The position numbers and the translations under genes are program-made. Positions 30,871-43,554 of a stretch of 64,000 nt of DNA are shown here, in pieces. Numbering within the stretch: the stretch's first letter is position 1; every line of letters begins with the position of its first letter. Location: NCBI GenBank assembly GCA_910591455.2, contig OU342818.1, forward strand, positions 16,809,821 through 16,873,820, given 5' to 3'. Below the pieces are notes generated by a model. That model searched no databases and was not told where the DNA came from. It saw only the letters and a list, made by a program, of their open reading frames with translations. The stretch comes from Pholis gunnellus. Lineage: Eukaryota > Chordata > Actinopteri > Perciformes > Pholidae.

Positions 30871-32544
30871 CAGTGGTGGGTCGTCAGGGCCTGCAAAGCC
30901 ATCTCTGCTGGCCTAAACAGAATCACAAAGTTATAGCTATTTTATAATTTAAAAAATGTTCTTAAATACACTACATGTATTCTAATTTCAAAAAATATTT
31001 TTCCCATTATCTTATTTTGTCATTGCACAGCTACTGTCTTCCTCAGTTGCTCTGCATCCAGTGCAGCTTATTTGTTGATTGTCATATTCTTCAACCAATC
31101 AGATCTTTAGTTTGACATGTTGCGCGTATTCTTTGACGTGTCAGAGCTGCTAGCTGGCCTAGCCATATGTGATTGGTCAGTGGGCTAGCGTGACATGTTG
31201 GGCGGTGACAATCCCAATATCTGCTGCCTCTGTGGAGCGGACATTTTCAGCCTCAAACGCATTAAAACGTATTCAAGAAATACAACTGAGGAGGCTCAAC
31301 TGTCTTCACTGGCGTCCATGAATCCAGAAGGACTTCTTACTGGAACTAAAACGCACGGATGTACTGAACAACCGTGAGATTAAACTCTTTATTAATGTAG
31401 AAATATGCTAAAAATATATAGAGGCATTGAATTTTTAAGAATTATGTATGTGCTCAATTGCAATAGTGTTGCATGGTCATTGAGCAAAGGTTTCAAGCGC
31501 TCCGGGCGAGGCACTTTTCCGCTCCCCGTACAAAGAAGAAGCTCTGACTCACTGGTGGTTTAGCTTAAACTTATAACTAGTTGTGTTATGAAACGGTCTG
31601 TTGAATATTGTGTAGCAACAAATGGACGCAGGACCGACACCTTGAGAATTCTCTCAGCAGGCAGAACTCCCACAGCAGGAAGACTCCCACACACACAGGG
31701 GCCTCTACCCTGGCGTGTGTGTGTGCGAAGATGATACATCCCTGTGCAGGACGAGGTCAAAGACGATGCCAGGGATACTTAATGCCAGGGATACTTAATC
31801 TTTGATGGTGTTCTGTGAAACCATAGATCTATGCATTATATGTTCTGATGCTTGACTTAATAAATTGTTAATACTTATAGACCATCTGTCATCTGTTGTT
31901 CATCAAAGTAATTCCAATTCAAATGATCTGCGCGGGGTCCTTCTGGCGGTGTAATCTTTTGGAGTCAGATTTGCCCGAGGTGGAATCCCAAACATTAACA
32001 AAGAAAGGAGGAACAGCAGCTAAATAGTGAACAGCAGCTCTGGTAAGTTAAATGCGTTTGTTTTTACATCTGCAGTAGCTTTAATATGCTTGTTTATATA
32101 TTATTATTTGTACAACTTGATTTTATGAAGATTGGATTTTTGTTTGGGTTAATATGTGATAGTGTTGCTCTGGGGACATATTTAGCTGGTGCCAGTGTTG
32201 CCAACTTGGCGACTTTCTTGCTAAATCTGGCGACTTTCCAAACCCTCATGGCGACTTTTTTTGTCAAAAGCTACTGGCGACAAATCTAGCGACTTGTTAG
32301 AGACATTCTTTGTGACGTTAAAGCTTGTACGTTCTGCACTGTCGTGAACGAGCAGCGGGTGCTGCCCCTCCGCCGCCCTAAAGCACTCATAGGCGGTAAC
32401 TCGCGCAGCAGTCAGAGCAGAGTGGAGACGCACTCCCAGCGTATTCTCTGTAGATAGGTGTTGGCTTCATTTTTACACAAAACAAATAATAACCATAGCT
32501 GTGTTTCAGCTGCAGGACAGCAATGAAGGCCCAGTTATAAAGTG
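30871..32544 (+). mobile_element. Degenerate hAT element (CAGTGGTGGG family), 3' end interrupted
   Basis: It begins CAGTGGTGGGTCGTCAGGGC, as at 46588, and is collinear with the 62343-63414 half-element through the transposase remnant (31195-31377), the repeated 'ggcgactttc' segment (32200-32290) and GCTGCAGGACAGCAATGAAG. Just before the expected terminal ACGGCCCGCCACTG it is broken by another hAT at 32545. The right end was not recovered. Confidence 0.75.
31195..31377 (+). pseudogene. hAT transposase C-terminal dimerisation domain remnant (frameshifted)
   Basis: The sequence TCAGCCTCAAACGC lacks one C relative to the intact copy at 62664-62852, so the upstream IPISAASVERTFS frame is lost. 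The downstream KRIKTYSRNTTEEAQLSSLA and NPEGLLTGTKTHG remain. The family domain mediates transposase dimerisation. Only this C-terminal block survives; the catalytic DDE region is absent. Confidence 0.7.
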
Positions 32545-33470
32545 CTGGGCAAGTTAACGCGTTATTATCGCGTTAACGCATTAATTAATTAACGCTGCCA
32601 AATATTTTATCGCGCGTTAACGCATTTTTTTATGTATTATTATTTAGAAAGTCCGTTGCTCACTGGCAGCGGTGGAGGAAGTCTTCAGACTACGTTGATG
32701 CAGCGTGTGGGAGAAGTTTAGATAAACAAAAGCTAGACAAGCTAACAGAGAAGTGGAGACAAACTGCAGCCGGTTAGTGTTGTGGAAGATGTCGGTCTGA
32801 GGAATGTTCTCAAGGTGCGTTCGCATCGCGTTTGGTGTGAACGCACATTTAGGATCGCAACGAATGACGTCACGTATGAGCCTCAAGAATGAGCTTAGAA
32901 AGTTAGCGGAAAGATTAACTTGAGACAACATCTGGTTTCTTCAGACAAACATCCAGTTTTCAGAATAAGATGCCAACAAAGTACAATACTCATTAAGTGT
33001 AAAACATGCTACCTGCATCTCGTGAGTTAAAGGGAAAATACACCTAAGTTGTGCGTAAAGTGTCTTTATTCTTTGATCGCTGGGTAACCATCATCACCTC
33101 GGAGTTACAGCATTATAGTGATGAACAGTATAGCTGCATTCACATGCTCGGACTGTCATGAAAACACAAGACAGACATTTTGATGAAACGTTTCACATAA
33201 AGTCACACACTGAGCACAGATAGTGAAGAGATAGAACTGCTACTGTGTAAAGAGAATACTGCTGTTAAAAAGAACCTTATTTGTTTAAAGTGTTTGCAAA
33301 CCAAATGTTATAGCACTTTTGTTCATATAGCAGTACTTATCAAATAAAAGTGCGCAATACACTACTTTTGAATTCATTATTGAACTTTGCCATAACAATG
33401 CGAATAATCACGATTAATCGCAAAAAATCCATGCGATTAATCGAGATTAAAAATTTTAATTGTTGCCCAG
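32545..33470. mobile_element. hAT element nested in the 30871 copy
   Basis: The ends CTGGGCAAGTTAACGCGTTA and (inverted) CTGGGCAACAATTAAAATTT, with subterminal palindromic GCGTTAACGC and GATTAATCG repeats, are typical of a fish hAT family. Flanks ATAAAGTG (32537-32544) and ATAAAGTA (33478-33485) agree in 7 of 8 bases, with 7 nt of uncertainty at the right boundary. No transposase ORF. Confidence 0.7.
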
Positions 33471-33760
33471 TACTAATATAAAGTAATCACACACGGCAAC
33501 AGTACAGATATATACATGATGACAAGCCCCTAAAAAAAGAGCACATTTTTCAATCACTGACTCTGAACACAAGAGGGGGATTTATAATTCAGTAATAATA
33601 ATACCTGTAGTTTAACCATAGAGTCATATAAATTATATGTTTACTCAGCATGGTGCACATTAGTTTTATTATACTGTGCACATCTCCTGTAGAGTTTTGG
33701 ACCACTAGCTGTGCTATGGAGCAATGTTTCTATAAGTGGGTTTCTATTTTGTTAAACAAG

Positions 33761-34473
33761 TGTCACGGGAATGCAAGGACTAGGACTCAATTGCAAGACC
33801 ACAGGAGATAGAGTCAGGAAAACAGACTTTATTTAACACAGCTGATTACAAACAGGAAAGGCTGTGTGGAGCCCGTGGTCCGACACAGCGTGCAGGCCGG
33901 ATCGACGGTGTGGTACCCGTGGTCCGACACCGGAGGACACGGGGGGATTCCCGGATCATCAGACACCAGAGGCAGGCAGAGCGTCGGCGAACAATCCAGT
34001 GGGGACACAACAGAGGCTCGGGGGGTTCCCGGACCGTAGGACACCGGAGGCAGACACCGTAGGCAGGCAGAGCGTCCGCGAGAAGATCTGTTGGGACACA
34101 GCAGAGGAACGGGGAATTCCCGGACCGTAGGACACCGGAGAGCAGACGCTCGAGACAGCAGGCGATACGGGGTTGAAGCGGGTGAAAGACGGGACGAACT
34201 GACAACCCCAGACTGCAGGACCAGGGTTATTATAGTGGCAGGGGAAAGGATTAGTGTAATTAGAGTCTGGTGTGTCAGCCTGCGAGAGGTAATTGGCTGA
34301 GTGGCTGCAGCCGTGCACCAGTCAGGGGTGTGGCTATGGGAGCGACTGGAGGCAGAGGAAAAATCCCCGAGCACATGGCACAACACAACACACAGGGAAA
34401 TGACAGCCAGATGAGGAGAGGAGATTGGGGAAAACCAGAGGTTAACCCACACGGTCCAACAGGGATCCTGACA
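33761..34473 (-). mobile_element. Solo LTR (Ty3/Gypsy-type), 713 bp
   Basis: It starts TGTCACG and ends CCTGACA, and is flanked by the 5-bp direct repeat ACAAG (33756-33760 and 34474-34478). On the minus strand it carries AATAAA (TTTATT near 33828) and a TATA-like 'actataataac' near 34228. An internal tandem region (about 33940-34150) repeats TTCCCGGACCGTAGGACACC. The 207-codon minus-strand open frame spanning it is incidental. Confidence 0.9.
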
Positions 34474-34499
34474 ACAAGTCCTTCAACCCATACTACCAC

Positions 34500-35260
34500 A
34501 TGGGATGTTTGTTCCTGCTCTCTAATACCATCCACAGGGGTGTTTTTTAAATCAACGGTTGCAATGTGGTTCGGTTTAGGCATCAAATTCACTTGGTTAG
34601 GTTTAGAGAAATATCACGGCTTGGGTTCAAATAAATGCGTTTGTTAAGTACTTTAAGTTAACTTATGTCAAGTACGTAACATAGTTTAAGTATTACTATT
34701 AGTGTTACATCAGTTACTCTCAACCATTGGGCCATGACCCACTTGTGGTCCTCAGAGCTTATGGTTTGATTAAATTAAAAAAAATTGTTTTTACAAAGCT
34801 AATTATTTTCATATCTAAATGCGCTCAAGAGTTCACTTCAATAAAAACTATAATAATTTAAACACGCCATAATTACAATGAGCAGGTAGGTTTGAATATC
34901 ACCACGCCGATCATGAAACATCATCAGCTAGCTAACATTCCCTTGGATACAGTGACACAATTATAATTTTATTTTTAACTAAAAAGTTATGAGGGAGAGA
35001 AGTCTGCACCAGTAAAAGCTCCAAAGCATGTGATGAGGAGATATGATCATGAACATTAAATCTGGTTCATAATGGCAGACAGTGAATGTGAGGGTAAGCA
35101 GAATACTTATTTTTTTATAAGAATCAGAAATGGGCCTTAAATCACAACCCCTGCTAAGTAACTTAACTTGCGTGTGTAAGATAAAATAAGTCAACTTTTG
35201 GTTTCACACAAGACACAGTGGTCTCCTGGGTCAGAGTCCTGTGTTTGTTTGACCTCCGCA
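34500..35260. repeat. Dispersed fish repeat fragments in unique DNA
   Basis: 34560-34640 holds an inverted piece of the 29885 repeat (GGTTAGGTTTAGAGAAATA). 35200-35250 shares GGTTTCACACAAGACACAGT with 17450. The remainder is unrecognised. Confidence 0.4.
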
Positions 35261-37785
35261 TGCAGTCTTTGTTGCCTTTTATACTACGTGACATGACTTC
35301 CTCCTTTTCTCCCATCTTAATTACTACCGACTAGAGCTCAATGCCTATCGATAAACATAAATATGGGTCGTAAGAAGCTGCTTCTACAAACAACCTATCG
35401 GGTCGTTTATAGGGGGAGGACAGTCTCATTTTGTGTGTGGCTCATGCTCACGTTTCAGCATGCAGGTGATCTGGTACGCTACTGCTAATGGAGACATAAG
35501 GGAAGAAGAAAACTTGCTAACCGATGCAGAACAGAATGTTCGGGAAACTGGCTATGAACATGTTTTATGAGGAAGAAAATTCAATATGTTTGACCTCAAG
35601 GATACACACAGTTTATTCAGAGTGTATTCTTTCACAGTAACTCGCCCTCCTTTCATAGCTAATGTCATGGTTTTTCTTCAATAACATACAAATCCCATAA
35701 GTCAGGAATCTACTTAATTATTTAATTCAAAGAACACATTATCATTCCAGGGGTATTATTATATGATTGAATACATTTAAACTATCACCCAGCTACAGTA
35801 AATGGCCTTTGCTAAACACTACTGAATAACCTCCTAAGTAGTTTGTGTGACATTCTGTTGTGACCTTTACCAGGCTGTTTCACATTGAAAGGTTCAACAG
35901 TTTTGTTACACAATAGATTTTCACAATATACAGGAAGCACAGCACAAATTGCAGGGCGTTAAAAAGGATAGCCCATTTTGAATGTCATCAGCTGATTGCA
36001 TGGGTGTTATCAGTGGTTATCACTGCTTGTTTAATGCTTCAGACGGGCCAGACTGCACCCTCCCTCCATTTTGTGAAAGTGAAATTGAATTGAAACAAAG
36101 CAACTTCATGTTCAGGCAACACAATTGGATGGTTAGATTTTGGAAAAGATCGTGGTTTGGGTTAATAAGTGTATAATAAGGTAGGTGATTTCCATCCAAG
36201 TTAAATCCCGCCCACTCAATATCAGACTTGGTGTTCAAATTTAAATACATTGGTTATCACTCTATCACCGTACAATATAACATGCTAAACACGGTCAAAA
36301 ACGTGTTACTGAGCAGACTTCTTAGGTTTGGATCGCCTTCAAACTCTTTTTTGAGATGTGCACTGAAAAACTGCATTAGGCACTGTCATAAATAACGAAA
36401 TATATATTCTAGCACCGATATTCTAACCAATTTATTCACAAGGTATGGGGTATTGTGCGTATCTGCAATATGAAGCTCATATGAAACGTATTGTTTCGCT
36501 CTGTTCAGCTAAGTCTACATTCCACGTATCTGGTGGTTTGCAGAAAAGTACATTGCCAATCTTACATTGTTTGTATGTATGGCTATTAACTCTTCTTCGT
36601 TGCCTGTGTTGGTGCATTACTGCCAGCTGCAGCCCAGTGAAATACCATAAAACCATTGGCAGGATTGTGCTAACAGGGTACATAGAACCAAAGTGTAAAT
36701 GTGTGGGCCACGAAAACAAAAGAAGAAAAACAGGTGGAAAAACCCAAAAATGATGCAGGCTTCATCACTATAAGTACTCTTCATAACTAATATTAGTAGA
36801 TTTTCTAAAAATGATAACCAACCAGCTGCTGTTGGCTTCATTACAATTACATTATTAATATGGATATACATGTTCCCCCAGGAAGTTACAGTGAAAGACA
36901 TTTTGTGAGTATTTTTGTCATTTATGATTTATTAAATGTACGTTAAACATCATGAGAAATTTCCACACAATATGAATAAATCTTACATGTTCTGAAATAT
37001 GGCAATCATTTATCAGTGCTTAAAATGTCTCATGCAACACTTTGAGTGCGCTACTCCACGTGTCTTTCTTTTCTCCAGAGACATCAATTTCATTCCAAAG
37101 CAAACAGAGTTCTGTTCAGGGGATCTCCACATGGCTCTAATCTGAAGCGCAGTGGACACAGATTCTACAGAATGTACAGCCGGGGATCAATCATTAATAC
37201 CAGCAGGCCACTGCAGATGTAGCTACAGCTAGGCCCTGAAACTCTTCTATTATCTCTTACTGTCTAATTGGGCATTCAGATGGAGGTGACACTTCTTGAC
37301 CTCACCTGGCTACCACACTCACAAATGCTCTTCTTTCAAAAACACATTATATACATAACGCACACAGATACTGCTCACATACACCTCCGCATTTGTTGAC
37401 TTTTTCTGAAGCTAATAGCATACTTGGCTGCTGATTTGTTGTATCTGTATGCAAGGTCTCGGCGTGGCATTTGTCAGAGATATGCTGGTGCAGCATGACA
37501 TTATGACGGCCTTGACATTTCAGATCTTAATGTTGCCCATGCTGTTTTGCATCATAATATGTCTCTAAAATCATGAATCTCATCTCCTCTACCATTATTT
37601 GGAAATACCAATATTTGACCCACACTTTCACCACAACTGATGACAATTTAACGGCTCATTTTAACAGTAAAAAATGGGTTGTTGAATCTAAGCGGCAACC
37701 TCCGGATCTAAAAAGTGAAGCCAATGCTGAAGTGCCTTAAAACTTAAAACAACAAACAACATGTTGAGTAGAAAATCCTAATTAG
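35261..37785. other. Unique sequence, no gene seen
   Basis: No supported exon. 36110-36170 resembles a fragment of the 29885 repeat. 37030-37270 is non-repetitive and could be conserved non-coding. Confidence 0.35.
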
Positions 37786-39613
37786 GGCCCGAGCACCGAC
37801 GTAGTCGGAGCGGAGGACCAATTGTTCTTCAAATGTTTATTAGGGCCCGAGCACCGACGTGGTAGGAGTGGAGGACCTATTGTTCTTCTAATGTTTATTA
37901 TTATTCCACGTGTTTCGTCGCCAAAAGGAGGTGCTTGGGATACTGTGAATTTTTTTTAATTTGGCACGCAAGCCAGTTTTTGCAAAAATTTCAGTCTGAT
38001 GGGGGTGTCCAGAAATATTGGCTCATTAGTGCCCCCTATTGATGAGCCCCAACATTGGGTTTCACCTAGCTGTATGAAATTTGGTTGGTATGAGGAACGT
38101 GATGCGACGTACAAAAGATCCTCTTGGAATTTTTTACTAAACCAAACAGGAAGTCGGCCATTTTAAATTTTATGGCGTTTTTTTTACCTTTTCAAGGCAT
38201 CATACTTTAACAAACTCCTCCCAGAGATTTGACCCGATTGACTTCAGAGTCGGTCAGTATGCTCTTGAGACCTTAGCATTTAAAAGTTACTCAAAGATCA
38301 AAAAGTTATCAAACTATGTATCCGTGGCGTGGTGGCAAAAAAACACCATTCGCCATGAAAAAGGAAGTACACAGATTTTATACGATCAACGTTCAAGATG
38401 ATCTAAAGACATTAATGATGAAAAGTTGCTAAAATGGTCTACTGACATTGAACGACCTTCATTTTATGCAGCGCCCATGTCACACATTTCGTGCCGTTCG
38501 CCATGGAAGAGGAAGTTGTTGTAACTACAAGGTACTGTTTTTAATCTGCCCCAAATGTGTTATGCATGCATTTTATACTTTGATTTACTCCTACTAGGAA
38601 GTTGCCCAGATCAGTCTCAAATTTGGTAAGACAAGCCGTAAGACAATGATGATGCTTCATCATGAATATTGTGAGTTGTCGTTAAACGCTGTTGCCGTGG
38701 CAACACATCATTCGCCATGAAAAATGAAGCTTATTTTTCTGTGACTTAGGATGCTCAACAAGCCTTGGATATTTGCACAGGTGTCATGGGTGATGGAAAT
38801 AAATATTTCATGGCTTTTTGGCTTGACCCTTTCAAATTGCCTTGAAAGCGCCCCCTACAAATATTCAAAAACCCAGCCCCAGCGCTACATTTGACCTACA
38901 TGTATGAAATTTAGTAGGCACGTGTATCACATGGTCTTGGGACCATGCTCTAAATTTAATGGGAAGTCGGGCATTTTGATTTTTGTGTGAATTTCCCCAT
39001 GATTTTTAGTCGCTATACTTTAACGAACTCCTCCTAGAGACTTTGTCAGATCCACTTCAAATTTGGTCAGTACAATCTAAAGACCTTTGCAATTACAAGT
39101 TACTCAAAGCTTTACGTTTGATGGAATGGCGAAGCCGTGGTATGGCAGCCATTTTAAGTGATTCACAGTTAAACAACAAGCTGATGTAACTCCACTGGAC
39201 TTGCTCAAATCTGTCCCAAACTTGCCATACTTAATAATAGTCATGGCCTGAGGATGTCTATGAGCCAATTTCCACTTAAAGTCATAGTGCCACCTACTGG
39301 CAACAGGAAGACAGCGTTATGTGACACACTGAATTGGATTTACATGATGTGGTCTATACTTGATATAGAGCAACATAATGCATAATGCATGCCTGTTCTC
39401 TAGCGCCACATAGTGGATACAGGAACTGGTGAAATATTTGCACTGCATAATTTCCAGTGTCACACAGTCCAAGCATTAAAAATACGTCTACCTTGTGGGC
39501 TCGCTGTCTAATGGTCGCAGATATTTATGGCCGCTTCTGCCGGCATCCCGCCAGTGCCCCCGACGTGCGGGAGGATGCGAGGGCCCGTACATCGCTGCTT
39601 GCAGCTTTAATTA
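37786..39613 (-). mobile_element. Minisatellite-tailed interspersed repeat, copy 2 (near full length)
   Basis: It starts with two units of the 28140-28790 minisatellite in reverse orientation (AGGGCCCGAGCACCGACG twice) and ends CATCGCTGCTTGCAGCTTTA. The body has repeated low-similarity paragraphs ('...tttaac.aactcctcc.agaga.tt', 'aatttggt.ag'). No credible ORF. This copy shows what copy 1 at 27800 has lost. Confidence 0.7.
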
Positions 39614-39915
39614 TGATTGTATCGGAGGTACACTCAAAACATTTGAGGCTTAAGACCTGGCAACATGATCTTGCTACACTGCTGGTCGACGCAGGGAATA
39701 TCATCTAACTCGTGCACGCATTGTATGATGGTCACAGAAATGCATGGCCGCATCACCCAGAGTCCTGCCAGTACCAGGAAATACCGTTTAACTCGTGCAC
39801 GCATTGTATGATGGTCACAGAAATGCACGGCCGCATCAACCTAAGTCCTGCCAGTACCGTTGACGTGCGTGAATATGCAAGGGCCCGATCAATGCTGCTT
39901 GCAGCTTTAATTGCC
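39614..39915 (+). repeat. Tandem duplication adjoining copy 2
   Basis: GCACGCATTGTATGATGGTC and its surroundings occur twice with an 83-bp period (about 39714 and 39797). The block ends with a second GCTGCTTGCAGCTTTAATT, matching the end of copy 2. Confidence 0.75.
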
Positions 39916-41689
39916 AGATTGTTCTTTGCTATTGAATGCCAGACTTTCCAACGCTTTATCCGGACTGATTTCCTGTTATCGACCCTTCCTGCCCCTGATC
40001 TACCCATCCCGCCTGACTCCCGGTAAACTTTGAAATGTCTTGATCTGCGTTGATGCATTTTCAATGTGTGAAGTTCTGAGGCATTCAGGGAGCCTGTTTC
40101 CCTCTTCTGACCTCATCTTGGTTCTTCCACTGGAAGTATTGCCAGACTCCTGTCACACGCGGGCGTCCGTCCAGGTGGAGGATGAAGCCTTGATGTTATC
40201 ATAGTCAGACAGGTTGACAGTGCAGAGGGCTGCTGTATTGACCGAGTAATCCCTGACAATAGACTTTGCCTTGATCTGGCATTGACATGGGTTTACAGAT
40301 AATTACTGCTCCTCACCCGGACACAGAGAGACCAGAGCAAGAGCGACAGGCGTAGCAGCAGCCGAGCGCACTTCAATCAAGGATTATGTGTCCCAAAGCT
40401 TCCCCTCAGACATGTTCCACAAAGGTCAACTACCTGCTCCCACTGTAAGCTACTTGTTTAATGTGTCACTCTCTTCTCAATGATTGTGCAGATTTCTAAA
40501 AGGTCCAGTCGCACCTCTGTGTGCAGTGTTCTATAGACACTAAGTACTGATGACACATTTAGATCTTCTGTGCTTCAAAGACTAAAGAGAAATAAGACAT
40601 TTCTACCCAAAGTTCCACCTAAAGTTGCATTTTCTTTGCAGAGCACATTTCACATTTCTACTTTGCCCTCACAGGAGGAGGAAACAACGTTGATCGAATG
40701 CTTCTCTGGTCTTGCTTGGAAGCTGTCCTGAACCCTGAAAGTATATCTCCTAAAGCGTAAGGGATCATTCAGGCAACTAGAAAAAAAGCAGCAATTTAAA
40801 AGGATATAAAATGGCATCATTACATTACCGTTGTCAACAAATCCCGCGAAAAGACCAAAAGCAACAATCGTGAATACTTTGTTACTTCCCTGTCTGTGTC
40901 TCTGAGCTCTGAGCCCATTGGTTCCTACTCAACACGTAAATCTTAAAAAAAATCTCTTAAAAACAGCTAACAGATACATAACTTCCTAAGGCAGCAGGTT
41001 ACTGTAGTTTTTGATAGATGTTACTCCAAGGTACATTGTCAAGAGGAAACGGTGCATTTGTTGGGGACAACTTTTATTCTGTTGTATCTGTGATTATTGT
41101 GAACGCCATAGCCCTGAAGGAAGATTTCTTTTCCTGTGTATTTAGTATTTTATATAACAAGAATGAATATATTTTTTACCTTGATCCTGGACTATATTCA
41201 GTGGTCAGTATTGGAGGCAGCAGGACAGTGTATGTAGGATTTAGTCAAAATAAACAAGTGTGTGTCTAACGTAATAAATCAGTCACATCTTTTAAACATT
41301 GTTTAATAATCGAATAATGTCCTGTAGAACAATATATCAGTCACAGGGGACATTTTTCTGCACAACCAGTACTTCTGCTTTAGACACTTTAAGTACATTT
41401 CACTAACGCTACGTCTGTAATTGGACTTTTAATGGTGAAGGAGTTTTTTTATACATTGCTTTGTTAGTACTCTTAAGTAAATTATCTGAAGTTGTTAGAT
41501 GAAGTTCTTAAGGCCCAAATGTTAGGAATAAAGAGAATACAAGAGCTCGCTACGAAAAGTAAAGCACTATAATTCCTATACCACCCACATAATCGTGAGC
41601 CAGGACATGCAGGGCTGCCTCTAAGGGAGTCAGCTGATGTAGTATAAAGGGTGACAAAGGATGGATGCTGGTGTGGATGGACGAGTCAA
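39916..41689. other. Unique sequence, no gene seen
   Basis: No recognised repeat or exon. An 83-codon frame at 41018-41269 has no family resemblance. Confidence 0.35.
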
Positions 41690-41970
41690 ACAAACATGAC
41701 GTTTACCCAGGAAACCAAAGTCAACGTTGACTCATTTTACCTTAATTTTGTTACATAACTTAGATACTTATTTCAACCCAAACCATGATCATTTTCTAAA
41801 CCAAGTAGTTTTGTTGCCTAAATGCTGAAGAGGGGTGCACAGGTGCACTGATAGCTCATGTTGCTGGACATTCGTAGAAACACACGGAAATGTCATTTTT
41901 TCATGAGCTATCATACGACCTGTTGTATGAAGATATGTTGACACATTATACCAGTTTAGATTAGTTAGGG
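41690..41970 (+). repeat. Copy of the 29885 fish repeat
   Basis: CTAAACCAAGTAGTTTTGTT, later 'gagctatcatacgacctgttgtatga', matching the copy at 43900-44160. Confidence 0.6.
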
Positions 41971-42342
41971 AAATGGCGTATTTATTTAGTTTTTGTGCAT
42001 ACCCATCATTTATACATCTTGTCTTCCATCTTTGCATTTGTGCTTTTGTCCCTCTGATTTACACACAAAGAATGATCACTGTTTTGTTCGATTACAAAGT
42101 AAAAATAGTCATGTTAATTAATTCTGATCATTTTAAAATGTTCACAGTTGTTGAATTGAATAAGTAACTTTAATGACACAGCTGATCGGGTTGAGGACGG
42201 ACAGCGAATATATAGTGAGGTATCCAGAACCATGAGACCCTGAAGGATGCTGCTGTTTGTGACTTCTGCTCATTTATTCTCCAATGTGTTCTTCTCTGAG
42301 CTGGATTCCCTCTAATTCAGGGTCATATTGGAAACTCGGCAT

Positions 42343-42371
42343 GGGTGTGTGTGTGTGTGTGTGTGTGTGTA
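42343..42371 (+). repeat. (GT)n microsatellite
   Basis: About 14 uninterrupted GT units. Confidence 0.95.
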
Positions 42372-42807
42372 TGCATATTTGCATACAGCAATTGCTGTTG
42401 ATAATTGATTTGCATAGAAATCAGGCAGGATGTCCTAAGGTGCCTCCCGTTGCCTTTGCATCATATGTGGTGCATTGTGGGTCAGTGAAATCATGGGATT
42501 TATTATTTCAGCTCCCCAGAGAAAATGTGAAAAGGCCAGTGAATGTCAGCAGAGACTTCTGGAGCTTATATGATTGGCAAGTCCCCAGACTGGTGGCCAG
42601 CCCTTTGAAATATGACTGCAATTATCAATGACGCAAATGAACCACACGGTGCTGTCTCGCAAAGACAAAGCATTTAAAATAGTTTGCCGAACCGTTTAAA
42701 CAACCGCATTATGAGTTGTAACATCTTCTGAAAATGTGACAATTTAAGCATCAGTCTGGTCATATTCTATATACCTTTTAGTGTCAACAAATGCCCTGTG
42801 CAGTGCA

Positions 42808-43275
42808 TAGACTGTAAATAAGAAGTTGACGTAGTCGTTGTGACTACCACTTCCACAGTCATGTGGACTGACACTTTGAGGCCGTGAGTTTGGCATTTTG
42901 GCCATCGCCATCTTGGTTTGTTGCAACCAGTGAACGGAAGTGACCCTATTTGGACTGCGGAGGAGTGACGTAGAGACACCAATCACGTTTTGGGGATCTT
43001 TTATCTCTGGTTATATCAATCTTTATACCATCGCTCCTCAGAGGGATGGTTGTTTGTTCGTTGTATTTGTAATTTCTGTATTCAGTTTGTCACAGTTACA
43101 CTAGCTCCAAGCGACACGCAAATTAATATAATATCCTGTATATCCCAACTTTTTGGGGGTAGTTTTGTTCTCTATCTCTGTCTAAAGTATTTGCAAAATC
43201 AATAAAAAGATTTTAAAAAAGACACGCCAATCACAATGTAGCCCCGCCCTAAAGCATACCCTGCTTTATGGTCTA
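42808..43275 (+). mobile_element. Second copy of the 13661 MITE, split by a retro-insertion
   Basis: It matches 13661-13905 (ATAGACTGTAAATAAGAAG, GGCCATCGCCATCTTGG, GGAGGAGTGACGTAGAGACA, GCCCCGCCCTAAAGCATACC). It is interrupted between 'gacaccaatcac' (about 42975-42986) and 'gacacgccaatcac' (about 43221-43234), which look like a mutated ~12-nt target duplication. Confidence 0.75.
42987..43220 (+). mobile_element. Short retro-inserted segment with A-rich 3' end
   Basis: About 234 bp ending AATCAATAAAAAGATTTTAAAAAA, bounded by the imperfect duplication described for the host MITE. The AATAAA plus A-rich tail points to LINE-mediated insertion of a LINE 3' end or other RNA. The source was not identified. 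Confidence 0.5.
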
Positions 43276-43554
43276 TTTTACCCTAAATCTACTCTTAACT
43301 TTTCAACACCAGAGATTGCTGACTGTTGCATAGCAAACAAACAATAAGTGTATCTACTACTTTGTGTGTATCGAAGCCTGATGTTGCTAAGTCTTGCCCC
43401 TCAAATGCAGATTGGCCAATCATAGTGTAACAACGACAAGCTCTGACCAGGGTCGACAATTATCCGGCTTTACGCCATAGACTCTCGTACAATCGTTTCA
43501 GATTTTCTTCATATTCAGGCTGGCTTTGTGGATTGCGAGCTAGTCGTGTCTAAA

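Noticed and set aside
33829..34452. 207-codon minus-strand ORF
   Set aside because: Lies almost entirely inside the solo LTR with target duplications; it is U3/R sequence with tandem repeats.
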